A DNA stretch of 47,882 nucleotides from contig DASZMJ010000554.1 in assembly GCA_035551935.1 (NCBI GenBank), forward strand, positions 1 to 47,882. Reading direction: 5' to 3'. This stretch comes from DASZMJ01 sp035551935 (GTDB taxonomy: Bacteria > Planctomycetota > Planctomycetia > Isosphaerales > Isosphaeraceae). Both the position numbers and the translations under genes were made by a program. Positions 24,278-32,237 of this stretch are shown here, piece by piece (position 1 is the stretch's first letter; every line of letters begins with the position of its first letter). A model generated the notes under the pieces. It was not told the DNA's origin. It saw only the letters and a program-made list of their open reading frames with translations, and searched no databases.

Positions 24278-24730
24278 TCATTTCGATTCGCCGTCCCGAC
24301 GCATGATGAAATACTCTTGATCTCTTCTGAGTATTCCCTCGAACTCCTTGGGTCGGCGTATGCCGATACAGAGTCGCAAGACGTCGCCGTCGATCTGATA
24401 AATGCCCTTGAGGATGCCACCCCGGCCCTCTCCCTTCTCGAGGGCGAAGTCGCAGGTCCTCGGCGACGTCGACGGGTCGAGGATGATCGTCCCTTCGATC
24501 ACGCCATTCTTGCGCTCGAGACGGTACGTATCCTTGCGGACGGTGAACTTCATTTTCTCCTTCACCTTGTCGATTGCCTCGGACTGCTCGGCCGACGGCA
24601 GCTCACCGGTGCCACCATCTGCGGCCGCGAGCTTCCAAGTCCCCTGGATCTTCTCCGAGTCGGTCTTGGTCGGCGCGTCGGCCGCGGCGAGGACGACGAC
24701 GGCCAGCGCCAGAGCGATGGATCGTGCCAT
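24278..24730 (-). CDS. TIGR03067-type planctomycete secreted protein
   Basis: 150 residues. After a signal peptide (SIALALAVVVLAAADAP) comes the family signature SEKIQGTWKLAAADGG, then TYRLERKNGVIEGTIILDPS, ALEKGEGRGGILKGIYQIDG and DVLRLCIGI followed by RRPKEFEG. This lipocalin-like domain is very common in planctomycetes and of unknown function. The ATG at 24730 follows GGAGGTCTCCC; an in-frame ATG further upstream (24811) lacks such support. Confidence 0.82.
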   Translation of the reverse strand: MARSIALALAVVVLAAADAPTKTDSEKIQGTWKLAAADGGTGELPSAEQSEAIDKVKEKMKFTVRKDTYRLERKNGVIEGTIILDPSTSPRTCDFALEKGEGRGGILKGIYQIDGDVLRLCIGIRRPKEFEGILRRDQEYFIMRRDGESK

Positions 24731-24932
24731 GGGAGACCTCCTTATGCCGGGGATTACAGCCGATCCGAGGGATTCGGGGAAGCCGAAAACCCGCGGACGA
24801 GGCCGGGCCACGCCAGAGCCCTTGAATGGATCGAGTCGATCGCATCCCCGACCGTCCCGCGTTGACAGGACGGCCGAATTCGCCTATCAGAGCGGGGCGT
24901 GGCGGAGCCGGCCGGGCCAGGGAAGGGCACGG

Positions 24933-26051
24933 ATGGACGCGAGCGTGGCGAGGACGGGGGCTGTCGCGGGGGCCGGTGGGCCGGGGCGGTCGGCCGCGCG
25001 CCCGAAGGGAAGGGGGCTCGTCCGGGCCGACCGGCCGAGGCGGAAGAGGCCGCACTTCGGCGGCCTCGGCCCGCAAGTCGATTCGACGGTGGTGGTGCTG
25101 CTGCCGCTGTTCAACGACTGGGAGTCGCTGCGGCTGGTCCTGGCGGACCTCGACGCGAGCCTCGCGCGGGCGGGGACGAGGGCCGCGGTCGTCGTGGTCG
25201 ACGACGGCTCGACGGCGGCGCCGGGCCCGGACTTCCCGGGGGGGCCGTTCGCGGCGATCGGCCGGATCGAGGTCGTCGAGCTGCGCCGCAACCTCGGCCA
25301 TCAGCGGGCCATCGCCGTCGGCCTGGCCTACGTCGAGGCGACCATCGCTTGCCGCGCCGTCGTCGTCATGGACAGCGACGGCGAGGACGCCCCCGCCGAC
25401 GTCCCCAGGCTCCTCGCCCGGCTCGACGACGAGGGCGGCCGCGCCATCGTCTTCGCCGAGCGGGCGCGAAGGTCGGAATCCTGGGTTTTTATTCTGTTTT
25501 ATCAATTATTTAAGTTCGTTCACGTCATCCTGACCGGTTCTCGGGTGCGCGTGGGCAACTTCAGCGCGGTCCCGAGGGCGCGACTCGCGAGCCTGGTGGC
25601 GGTCTCGGAGGTCTGGAACCACTACGCGGCGGCGGCGTTCGTCTCGCGGCAGCCGGCGTGCACGATCCCGACGACGCGGGCGCGGCGGCGGTCGGGGCGG
25701 TCGCGGATGGACTTCGTCCGACTGGTGGCGCACGGCCTGAGCGCCATCTCGGTCCACGGCGAGATCGTCGGCGTGCGGCTCCTGGTGGCGACGCTGGCCC
25801 TGATGGCCCTGGCGCTGGCGGGGCTGGTCGCGACGGTGGCCGTCCGGCTGGCGACGGACTGGACGATCCCGGGCTGGGCGACGTCGGCGATCGGCCTGCT
25901 CGTCCTGGTCCTGCTCCAGGCGGCGATGTTCTGTGTCGTCTTCAGCTTCCTGATCCTGGGCGGCCGACAAGGGTCGAGCTTCCTCCCCGCCCGCGACTAC
26001 GCCCACTACGTCGGCGACGTCCGGGTCCTTCGCGAGGCCCCCGCGCGATGA
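24933..26051 (+). CDS. GT2 glycosyltransferase with C-terminal membrane anchor
   Basis: 372 residues. VVVLLPLFNDWESLRLVL begins the GT-A domain, VVVVDDGSTAAPG is the nucleotide-binding strand and VVVMDSDGEDAPADVPRLL holds the metal-binding DxD-type site. The C-terminus has two membrane helices (LLVATLALMALALAGLVATV and GLLVLVLLQAAMFCVVF). This layout is that of polyisoprenyl-phosphate sugar transferases (DPM1/GtrB-like). The segment WVFILFYQLFKF is written almost wholly with A/T-ending codons. The N-terminal ~50 residues are basic and poorly conserved-looking, so a later start is possible. It overlaps the methyltransferase as ATGA. Confidence 0.85.
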   Translation: MDASVARTGAVAGAGGPGRSAARPKGRGLVRADRPRRKRPHFGGLGPQVDSTVVVLLPLFNDWESLRLVLADLDASLARAGTRAAVVVVDDGSTAAPGPDFPGGPFAAIGRIEVVELRRNLGHQRAIAVGLAYVEATIACRAVVVMDSDGEDAPADVPRLLARLDDEGGRAIVFAERARRSESWVFILFYQLFKFVHVILTGSRVRVGNFSAVPRARLASLVAVSEVWNHYAAAAFVSRQPACTIPTTRARRRSGRSRMDFVRLVAHGLSAISVHGEIVGVRLLVATLALMALALAGLVATVAVRLATDWTIPGWATSAIGLLVLVLLQAAMFCVVFSFLILGGRQGSSFLPARDYAHYVGDVRVLREAPAR

Positions 26052-26755
26052 GTACACCCTCTTACGCCGGGACCGACCTCGACCTCTTCGCCGCGGCGAC
26101 GCGATGGAAGTCGTACCTCCGCCGCCAGGTCGGGCGCGATCTCCGTGGCATTGTGCTCGAGGTGGGTGCCGGCATCGGCGGCACGACCCGACTGCTCTGT
26201 CGCGGCGACCACCCCCGCTGGCTCTGTCTCGAGCCCGACCCCGTCCTCGCCTCGCGACTTGCCCGGACCATCGAGGACGGCGCCCTGCCCGCGTGCTGCG
26301 AGGTCGCCGTCGGCACGATCGACGACATCCCCGACGCCCCCGAATTCGACACGATCATTTATATCGACGTCCTCGAACATATCGCCGACGACGCGGCCGA
26401 GCTCGCCCGCGCGGCGGGCCGCTTGCGATCGGGGGGGCGCGTGGTCGTGCTCTCGCCGGCGCACAACTGGCTGTACTCGCCGTTCGACCGCGCCATCGGC
26501 CATTACCGGCGCTACACGACGAAGTCGCTCGCCGCCCTGACGCCCGAGGGCTTGCGGCTCGACCGCCTGATCTACCTCGACGCGGCCGGCCTGCTCGCGT
26601 CCCTGGGCAACCGGCTCGTCCTCAGCCGGTCGATGCCGACGGCGCGGCAGGTGGCGTTCTGGGACCGGGTGCTCGTCCCCTGCTCGCGACGGCTCGACCC
26701 GCTGCTCGGCCACGCGGTCGGCAAGTCGGTGCTGGGCGTCTGGCGGAAGCCGTGA
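26048..26755 (+). CDS. Class I SAM-dependent methyltransferase
   Basis: 235 residues. Motif I is IVLEVGAGIGGTTRLL, the acidic residue binding the ribose is in LCLEPDPVLASRL, and motif IV is TIIYIDVLEHIADDAAEL. SPAHNWLYSPFDRAIGHYRR is a sequence often seen in methyltransferases beside polyprenyl glycosyltransferases. The acceptor is unknown. It starts within the stop of the GT2 gene (ATGA) and is followed by polytopic proteins, so it belongs to the glycan cluster 24933-30671. Confidence 0.87.
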   Translation: MSTPSYAGTDLDLFAAATRWKSYLRRQVGRDLRGIVLEVGAGIGGTTRLLCRGDHPRWLCLEPDPVLASRLARTIEDGALPACCEVAVGTIDDIPDAPEFDTIIYIDVLEHIADDAAELARAAGRLRSGGRVVVLSPAHNWLYSPFDRAIGHYRRYTTKSLAALTPEGLRLDRLIYLDAAGLLASLGNRLVLSRSMPTARQVAFWDRVLVPCSRRLDPLLGHAVGKSVLGVWRKP

Positions 26756-26763
26756 GGGTCGCG

Positions 26764-28437
26764 ATGCTCCTCGTCGCCTTCCGGGTCGCGTTGGGTGTCG
26801 CGATCGTCGTCGGGCTCCGGCGCCGCCGAGTCGCGAGCCCGTCGGGACGGCTCGTCGCCTTCATCACGCCCACGGCGACGGTCGCCGTCGTCGCCTCGAT
26901 CGCGACCGCGGCCCTCGAGGGCCCCTATAGCCCCTGGGACGTCGTCCGCCTCGCCCCCACCGCCGCGATCGCCCGCGGCCTGCCGCTCTACGCCGGCAGC
27001 GACGGCGACGGCCCGATCCTCAGCACCATGTACGCCCCGTTCTCCGCCCTCGCCTTCCTGCCCGCGACGATCGCGCGCGACCCGGCCGTCGCGACCATTC
27101 TTGCTCGATGCATTTCATGTCTTTATTTTTTTCTCCCTGTTTTCTTGATGAGCTCCGGCCGCGGCCGGCGCGGCGTCGTCCTGCTGGCGGCCCTGGCGAC
27201 GTTCGCCTCGCCGCCGCTGCGCTACTCGGCGACGTGCGTCCATTCCGACGCCCCCGCGCTGGGGATGCTCGGCCTGGCCTGCTGGGCGGCGTCGCGTGGA
27301 CGAAGACCGGGGATGATCGCGCTGGCATGCTCTTTCGCTTGGCTCTCGGCCTGGTCGAAGCAGACGATGGTCCTCCTGCCGCCGGCGCTCTGGCTCGGGG
27401 CGACGCTCTCCGGGGGCCGGCGCGCGGGCCCGCGGTTCGGGGGGTGGCTGGTCGCGACCGGGGCGACCCTCTCGGCCTCGTTCCTGATCGCCTTCGACCG
27501 CGACGCGATGCTCTTCGACGCCGTCTCCTGGCCGGGACACCTCCCCTGGAAAGGATCGACGCCGGGAAACCTGTTCGATGCCTTGTATGAACTGCTACCC
27601 CATGCCTTGCCGTTCGCGGTCGTCCTCGTCGCCGGGGTGGCCTCGGCGGGCAAGGGCGATGAGGCGCGATGGCGCCTGCCGACCGTCGTCGCCCTGGCGA
27701 TGGTGCCGTTGGCCGTGCTCGGGAGGGTGAAGAAGGGGGGCGACATCAACAGCTTCTGCCCCGTGCTCTACCCGCTCCTGCTCGCGGCGACGGCGCTCCT
27801 GTCGGCCGTCCTGGACGGTCGGCGGGGCCGTCGCGATAGCTCGGGCAGCGGTTCGGACCAGGCCCTCACCCCGGCCCTCTCCCAGGGGGAGAGGGAGGAA
27901 GAATGTCACCCTCTCCCGCCGGGCGAGGGCCGGGGCGAGGGTCGACCGCAAGCCGCGCCTGCCACCTGGCAACGCCTCCTCGGCGCCACGCTCGTCGCGC
28001 TCACGGCCGTCGCGGTGCCGATGGTGGATCGAGAATTGTCGATTTACAGGAAATTACGTCCCCCAAACTCGGAATATCACTATTTGATTGCCCACCCCGG
28101 CGAGGCCCTCTTCCCCTGGCATCCGCTGGCGCACCTGGCGGCGGAGGGGGGCGCGACGCACCACCTGCACTCGGTCCGGGAGCGTGGGGTGGCGGGGTTC
28201 CCGGTGGGTCGGGATTGGGTCCTGGGGCATATCCCGAGGAGCTGCCGATTCGCGGCGTTCCCGCTCAAGCGCCTGGGCCCGGTCGCGGGGTTCGCGTGGA
28301 GCTTCGAGCTGCTCGAGGAGCACGGCCTGATCGCCCCGGGAGCGAAGCCGTTCCACGTCGCCGGGTTGCCCGATTACGAGTGCTACGAGCTGACCATGCC
28401 GCCGACGAGGCTTGCCCGCCGAGGAGAGTCCCCGTGA
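26764..28437 (+). CDS. Polytopic membrane protein, probable glycosyltransferase
   Basis: About 557 residues with roughly ten membrane helices. Topology and the sequence GPYSPWDVVRLAPTAAIARG, AWSKQTMVLLPPALWLG suggest a GT-C-like (GT39/GT83/GT87 relative) enzyme, but no clear family motif is seen. Residues encoded by 27862-27944 (DQALTPALSQGEREEECHP and on) come from a REP-like DNA repeat inserted in frame in a cytoplasmic or periplasmic loop. Two A/T-ending codon islands occur (CLYFFLPVFL, and SIYRKLRPPNSEYHYLI). The ATG at 26764 has GAGGG six bases upstream; an in-frame GTG at 26752 overlaps the methyltransferase stop. Confidence 0.7.
   Translation: MLLVAFRVALGVAIVVGLRRRRVASPSGRLVAFITPTATVAVVASIATAALEGPYSPWDVVRLAPTAAIARGLPLYAGSDGDGPILSTMYAPFSALAFLPATIARDPAVATILARCISCLYFFLPVFLMSSGRGRRGVVLLAALATFASPPLRYSATCVHSDAPALGMLGLACWAASRGRRPGMIALACSFAWLSAWSKQTMVLLPPALWLGATLSGGRRAGPRFGGWLVATGATLSASFLIAFDRDAMLFDAVSWPGHLPWKGSTPGNLFDALYELLPHALPFAVVLVAGVASAGKGDEARWRLPTVVALAMVPLAVLGRVKKGGDINSFCPVLYPLLLAATALLSAVLDGRRGRRDSSGSGSDQALTPALSQGEREEECHPLPPGEGRGEGRPQAAPATWQRLLGATLVALTAVAVPMVDRELSIYRKLRPPNSEYHYLIAHPGEALFPWHPLAHLAAEGGATHHLHSVRERGVAGFPVGRDWVLGHIPRSCRFAAFPLKRLGPVAGFAWSFELLEEHGLIAPGAKPFHVAGLPDYECYELTMPPTRLARRGESP
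27862..27944 (+). repeat. REP-like repeat, copy 3, read in frame inside a membrane protein
   Basis: CCCTCTCCCAGGGGGAGAGG is a palindrome, followed by CCCTCTCCCGCCGGGCGAGG and GCCGGGGCGAGGG. The unit does not interrupt translation and gives LTPALSQGERE...PLPPGEGRGEG. Partial copies are at 11096-11130 and 12557-12592. Such units occur in many bacteria as scattered extragenic repeats; here it is within a gene. Confidence 0.7.
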
Positions 28438-30671
28438 AGCATACGACCCCCGACCCTGAGCGGCTCCGCGTCGCGGCGATCGGCGCCGCGGCGGCGGTGC
28501 TGTTCGGGGCCTTGGCGTGGCCGTTGGCGACCGGCGCGGTCTTCCACCAGGACGACCTCGGCACGTTCCACCTCCCCTTGCGCGTCTTCTTCGCGAAGTG
28601 CCTCGCCGTCGGCGACGACCCGCGCTGGATGCCGGCCATCTACTGCGGTTATTACCTCGCCGGCGAGGGACAGGTCGGCATGGACCACCCCTGGCACCGG
28701 CTCCTCTACGGCACCTTGCCGACGGCGACGGCCTTCCACCTCGAATTCCTCGCGAGCTACCCGCTCCTCTTCGCCGGCACCGCGCTCTTCCTCCGCCGCC
28801 GCGGCCTGGCGCGCGACGCGAGCCTCTTCGGCGCATTGATTTTCACGTTCTCCGGTTTCAATATCGTACATTATATGCACATCAACGCCATTGCGATCGT
28901 CGCCCACTTGCCCTGGCTCCTCCTGCTCGACGACGCGATCCTCCGCGCCGACGACCCGAGGCGACTGGCGTGGCTGAAGCTGGGCGCGACCGTGCTGACG
29001 GCGTCGCAGGTCCTGCTCGGCTACCCGCAATATGTGGGCTTCTCGATGCTGGTCGAGGGGTGGTACGCGCTCTGGCTCTGGAGGCGGGGACTGGTACACG
29101 ACACGAAGCGGCTGTGGGCCCTGGGCGAGTCGAAGTCGCTGGGACTCCTGATCGGCTGCATCCAGATCCTGCCGACGCGGCAGGCGTTGCGCGAGTCGTG
29201 GCGGAGCCGGCCGCCGCGCGAGTTCGCGGCGATGAACTCGCTGCATCCGTTGAACGTGTTCCAGGCGATCGCGCCGTACGCCTTCCGCGTCTACCACTAC
29301 AACGGCGAGACGGACGCCACCTGGCCGATGCACGAGTCGGGCTTCTACGGCGGCGCCGTCGTCCCCGCGGCGCTCGCCTGGCTCTGGGCCCGACGCCGCG
29401 ACCTCGGCCCGATCGGGGCGCTGGTCAAGGGGGCGATCGTCCTGGGGGTCGTCGCCCTGGTGCTCTCGTTCGGGCAGTATACGCCCGTCTTCCCGATCCT
29501 CTCGCGACTGCCGTTCCTGGGCCTCTTTCGCGGCTCGTCGCGGTTCGTGCTGCTCGTGCATCTGGCCTCCGCGATGCTGGCCGCGTTCGCCTTCGCGGAC
29601 GTCGCCGCCTTGCGCGGGCCATTGCCCCGGAGGTCGCTCCGCCCCTTGCTCGCGGCGCCGCTGGCGAGCCTGCTCGGGGTCGTGTTGCTGAAGGGCCTGG
29701 CCATGGCGATGCCCGGCGGCCTGCTCGCGGGCCAACTGGTCTCCACGCCGCGATTGCTCTGCGCGCCGCTCTGGATCGGCCCGCCGGCGTTGGCGTTCTA
29801 TCTCGCCGCGCGGGGCCGGCGCTCCGGCCTCGTCGCCTTGATCCTGCTCACGGCCGCCGACCAGGCGCTCTACGGCCTGACGATGATCTACCAGCACGAC
29901 CCCCCCTTGCCGATCCCGGCCCTCGTCGCCGCCGAGTCGAGGCCGATCGGGCCGACGGCCGGCTCTCGCGCCCGGATCGGCAACGACGCCCTCGCGATGG
30001 CCGGCGTGTCGATGGCCGACGGCTATGTCGCGCTCACGCCCCGGCATGTGCTCGACGAGAAATCGCCGGCAAGCCTCCGCCTCGCCTGCGTCCGCTGGCT
30101 CCGCGCCACCGACGGCACCGGCCGCTGGCAGGAGCTGCCCGACCCTTTGCCGCGCCTCCGCCTCCTCACCCGCGCCGTCGTCAGCAAGTCCCCGAAGAAA
30201 GACATCCCTACGATCGACCTCGACACCACCGCCCTCGTCACCCGCCCGATCGACCTGCCCGCCGCCGCGCCCGGCGCGGCGCGGTTCCTCGACGATCGGC
30301 CCGGCAAGGTCCGGGTCGAGACGACCACGGGGACGCGGCAACTGCTCGTGCTCGCCGACAGCTACCACGACGGCTGGCGCGTGGCCGTCGACGGCAAGGC
30401 GGCGAAGGTCGAGCGGGTCAACGGCGATTACCTCGGCTGCGTCGTCGAGGCCGGCCGCCACGAGGTCGCCTTCACCTTCGACCCGGCCAGCTATCGCGAC
30501 GGTGCCTGGCTCAGCACCCTCGGCCTGGCCCTCACCGCCGCGTCGTTCGGGATCGGACGAGTCGCGACGGGGCGACGCGGTAGACGAAGTATTTCCGGTT
30601 CGCGAAGATCGGCTCCGCACCTCGGTGCGCGAGCCAATGCGGCGGCCCGGAATCGCCCGATCGACGCGTGA
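28434..30671 (+). CDS. YfhO family membrane protein
   Basis: 745 residues with about twelve membrane helices. FHQDDLGTFHLPLRVFFAKC and YLAGEGQVGMDHPWHRLLYG near the N-terminus, GYPQYVGFSML, and the C-terminal soluble domain LLVLADSYHDGWRVAVDGK with VNGDYLGCVVEAGRHEVAFT are characteristic of YfhO, a GT-C-fold family implicated in glycosylation of teichoic acids in Firmicutes; substrate here unknown. The start is a GTG overlapping the previous stop (GTGA) with AGGAGA upstream. Its last 140 bases overlap, on the opposite strand, the end of the gene at 30532-32190. Confidence 0.85.
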   Translation: MKHTTPDPERLRVAAIGAAAAVLFGALAWPLATGAVFHQDDLGTFHLPLRVFFAKCLAVGDDPRWMPAIYCGYYLAGEGQVGMDHPWHRLLYGTLPTATAFHLEFLASYPLLFAGTALFLRRRGLARDASLFGALIFTFSGFNIVHYMHINAIAIVAHLPWLLLLDDAILRADDPRRLAWLKLGATVLTASQVLLGYPQYVGFSMLVEGWYALWLWRRGLVHDTKRLWALGESKSLGLLIGCIQILPTRQALRESWRSRPPREFAAMNSLHPLNVFQAIAPYAFRVYHYNGETDATWPMHESGFYGGAVVPAALAWLWARRRDLGPIGALVKGAIVLGVVALVLSFGQYTPVFPILSRLPFLGLFRGSSRFVLLVHLASAMLAAFAFADVAALRGPLPRRSLRPLLAAPLASLLGVVLLKGLAMAMPGGLLAGQLVSTPRLLCAPLWIGPPALAFYLAARGRRSGLVALILLTAADQALYGLTMIYQHDPPLPIPALVAAESRPIGPTAGSRARIGNDALAMAGVSMADGYVALTPRHVLDEKSPASLRLACVRWLRATDGTGRWQELPDPLPRLRLLTRAVVSKSPKKDIPTIDLDTTALVTRPIDLPAAAPGAARFLDDRPGKVRVETTTGTRQLLVLADSYHDGWRVAVDGKAAKVERVNGDYLGCVVEAGRHEVAFTFDPASYRDGAWLSTLGLALTAASFGIGRVATGRRGRRSISGSRRSAPHLGARANAAARNRPIDA

Positions 30672-32190
30672 CGACGACCACCAGCGGCAACGACTCCCAG
30701 GCGTCCGCGAACTCGCCGTGCTCGAAGAGCGCGTCGAGCTCGTCGCGGTGCTTCTCGAAGTCCACCGTCTCGATCCAGTGCGAGACCCAGCTCCGCAAGG
30801 GCGTCTCGGAGATCGCCAGGTAGAGTAATTCGTGGTCGTCGCCCAGGATCGTGCAGCCGTCGAGCCGCGGGTCGTCGAGCCGCCGCAGGACTTCTTCCTG
30901 GTAAATATTGATGCGAACGCCGTTGCCGAGCTTCGTCCGCAGGCCGCCGGCGTAATAGACGCCGAACCATGTGATATTGTCGAAGAGGAAGACGATCGTA
31001 AACAACACCGGCGCGAGCCTGCGGCCGCGGAGCCGGTCGAGCAGGCGGAGCAATTCCGGTGCGCCGAGGAAGAAGAGGGCGGTCCAGATGTAACCGCGCG
31101 TGAAATGGATCGGCTGCTTCATCGGCACGGCGAACTCGTGGTTCGCCAGCATAAACGCGACGATCGCCCAGACGAGGAAGAGGCGGTTCCTCGGCTCGGC
31201 CAAGCAGGCCGCCGCGCGCGGGAGCGTGCGGAGCCTCCAGGCCGCCAGCGCGCCGACGAGGGCGTAGGCGGGGACGAACGTCTCGGCCCCGAAGCCCCAC
31301 GGGAGCGACATCTGCGCGGCGACCTTGCGGTGCTCGGCGAAGAGGTTCAGGAACCCGAGCGTGTAGGCGAGGAAGAGCACCATCAAGGCCGTCGTCGCGG
31401 CGAAGAACCGGCGGACCCGCGCGCGGTCCTCGAGGAAGACGACCTCGACGAAGCCCCAGGCCCAGAGGATCGCCAGCAGCTCGAAGCCGGTGAAGGGGGT
31501 GCTCGTCGCGGTGAGCAGGGCGAAGGCCGTCGCGAGCGCGAACCGGCGGCGGAGGACGAAGAGGATGCACAGGAAGAAGAAAGCGTGATAGAGTGCCTCG
31601 GTCGGATAAATCAAATTGCGACCAAAATTGAGGAACCACCATCCCTCGAACGTGTCGAGCGCGACCACGTCCTTGCGGCCGAGCGTCCCCTTCGTTACGA
31701 GTCCCGACACGATGCCCGCGATCGCCAGCAGGCCGCCCCCCCAGAAGAAGAGGACCGCCCCCCGCCGCGCCGCCCCATCGTCGCGGCCGACGACCTCGCG
31801 ATACAAGTCCAACGCCGCCCGCGCGCACGCCCAGGCCGCCACGAACCAGAAGAGCGGGAACAGGGCCCTCGGCCGCAGGCCCGTCGCGTGATGGGCGAGG
31901 CCCAGGGCGAACGTCCAGGGCTGGAAGTAGATCCTCGGCGCGTCGTCGGTCGGGCTGCACGGGTTGCCGTAGGTCGGCCGGAACGAGCCGCCGTCGAAAT
32001 ACTCGCGCGCCTTGGCCATATAAATGGGCATATCGTGCTGGATATACCCCGTCGGCCGCGCGTAAGGCTTCCACTCGCGGAAGTGGAGCAGGTACGGCAC
32101 CATCGCCGGCACCATCAAGGCCAGGCTGATCGCCCAGGCCCGCGCCTCCCGCGACCAACGCCCTCCACCCGCCTCGCGCGCGCTCGCCAT
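30532..32190 (-). CDS. Polytopic membrane protein of unknown function
   Basis: 552 residues, about ten helices. YIQHDMPIYMAKAREYFDGG and SFRPTYGNPCSP near the N-terminus, KDVVALDTFEGWWFLNFGRN, and a soluble C-terminus beginning RINIYQEEVLRRLDDPRL. The layout resembles GT-C membrane glycosyltransferases and it lies beside a GT2-methyltransferase-YfhO cluster, so a role in glycan assembly is likely but inferred. The C-terminus overlaps the YfhO gene by 140 bases tail to tail. It follows the CusA-like gene by 48 bases on the same strand. Short A/T-ending codon islands occur around 31606-31635 and 30901-30915. Confidence 0.7.
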   Translation of the reverse strand: MASAREAGGGRWSREARAWAISLALMVPAMVPYLLHFREWKPYARPTGYIQHDMPIYMAKAREYFDGGSFRPTYGNPCSPTDDAPRIYFQPWTFALGLAHHATGLRPRALFPLFWFVAAWACARAALDLYREVVGRDDGAARRGAVLFFWGGGLLAIAGIVSGLVTKGTLGRKDVVALDTFEGWWFLNFGRNLIYPTEALYHAFFFLCILFVLRRRFALATAFALLTATSTPFTGFELLAILWAWGFVEVVFLEDRARVRRFFAATTALMVLFLAYTLGFLNLFAEHRKVAAQMSLPWGFGAETFVPAYALVGALAAWRLRTLPRAAACLAEPRNRLFLVWAIVAFMLANHEFAVPMKQPIHFTRGYIWTALFFLGAPELLRLLDRLRGRRLAPVLFTIVFLFDNITWFGVYYAGGLRTKLGNGVRINIYQEEVLRRLDDPRLDGCTILGDDHELLYLAISETPLRSWVSHWIETVDFEKHRDELDALFEHGEFADAWESLPLVVVVTRRSGDSGPPHWLAHRGAEPIFANRKYFVYRVAPSRLVRSRTTRR

Positions 32191-32237
32191 GATGGTGGGA
32201 CTCCGTTCCCGGGCCGCTGCCAGGATCGACGAGGATT

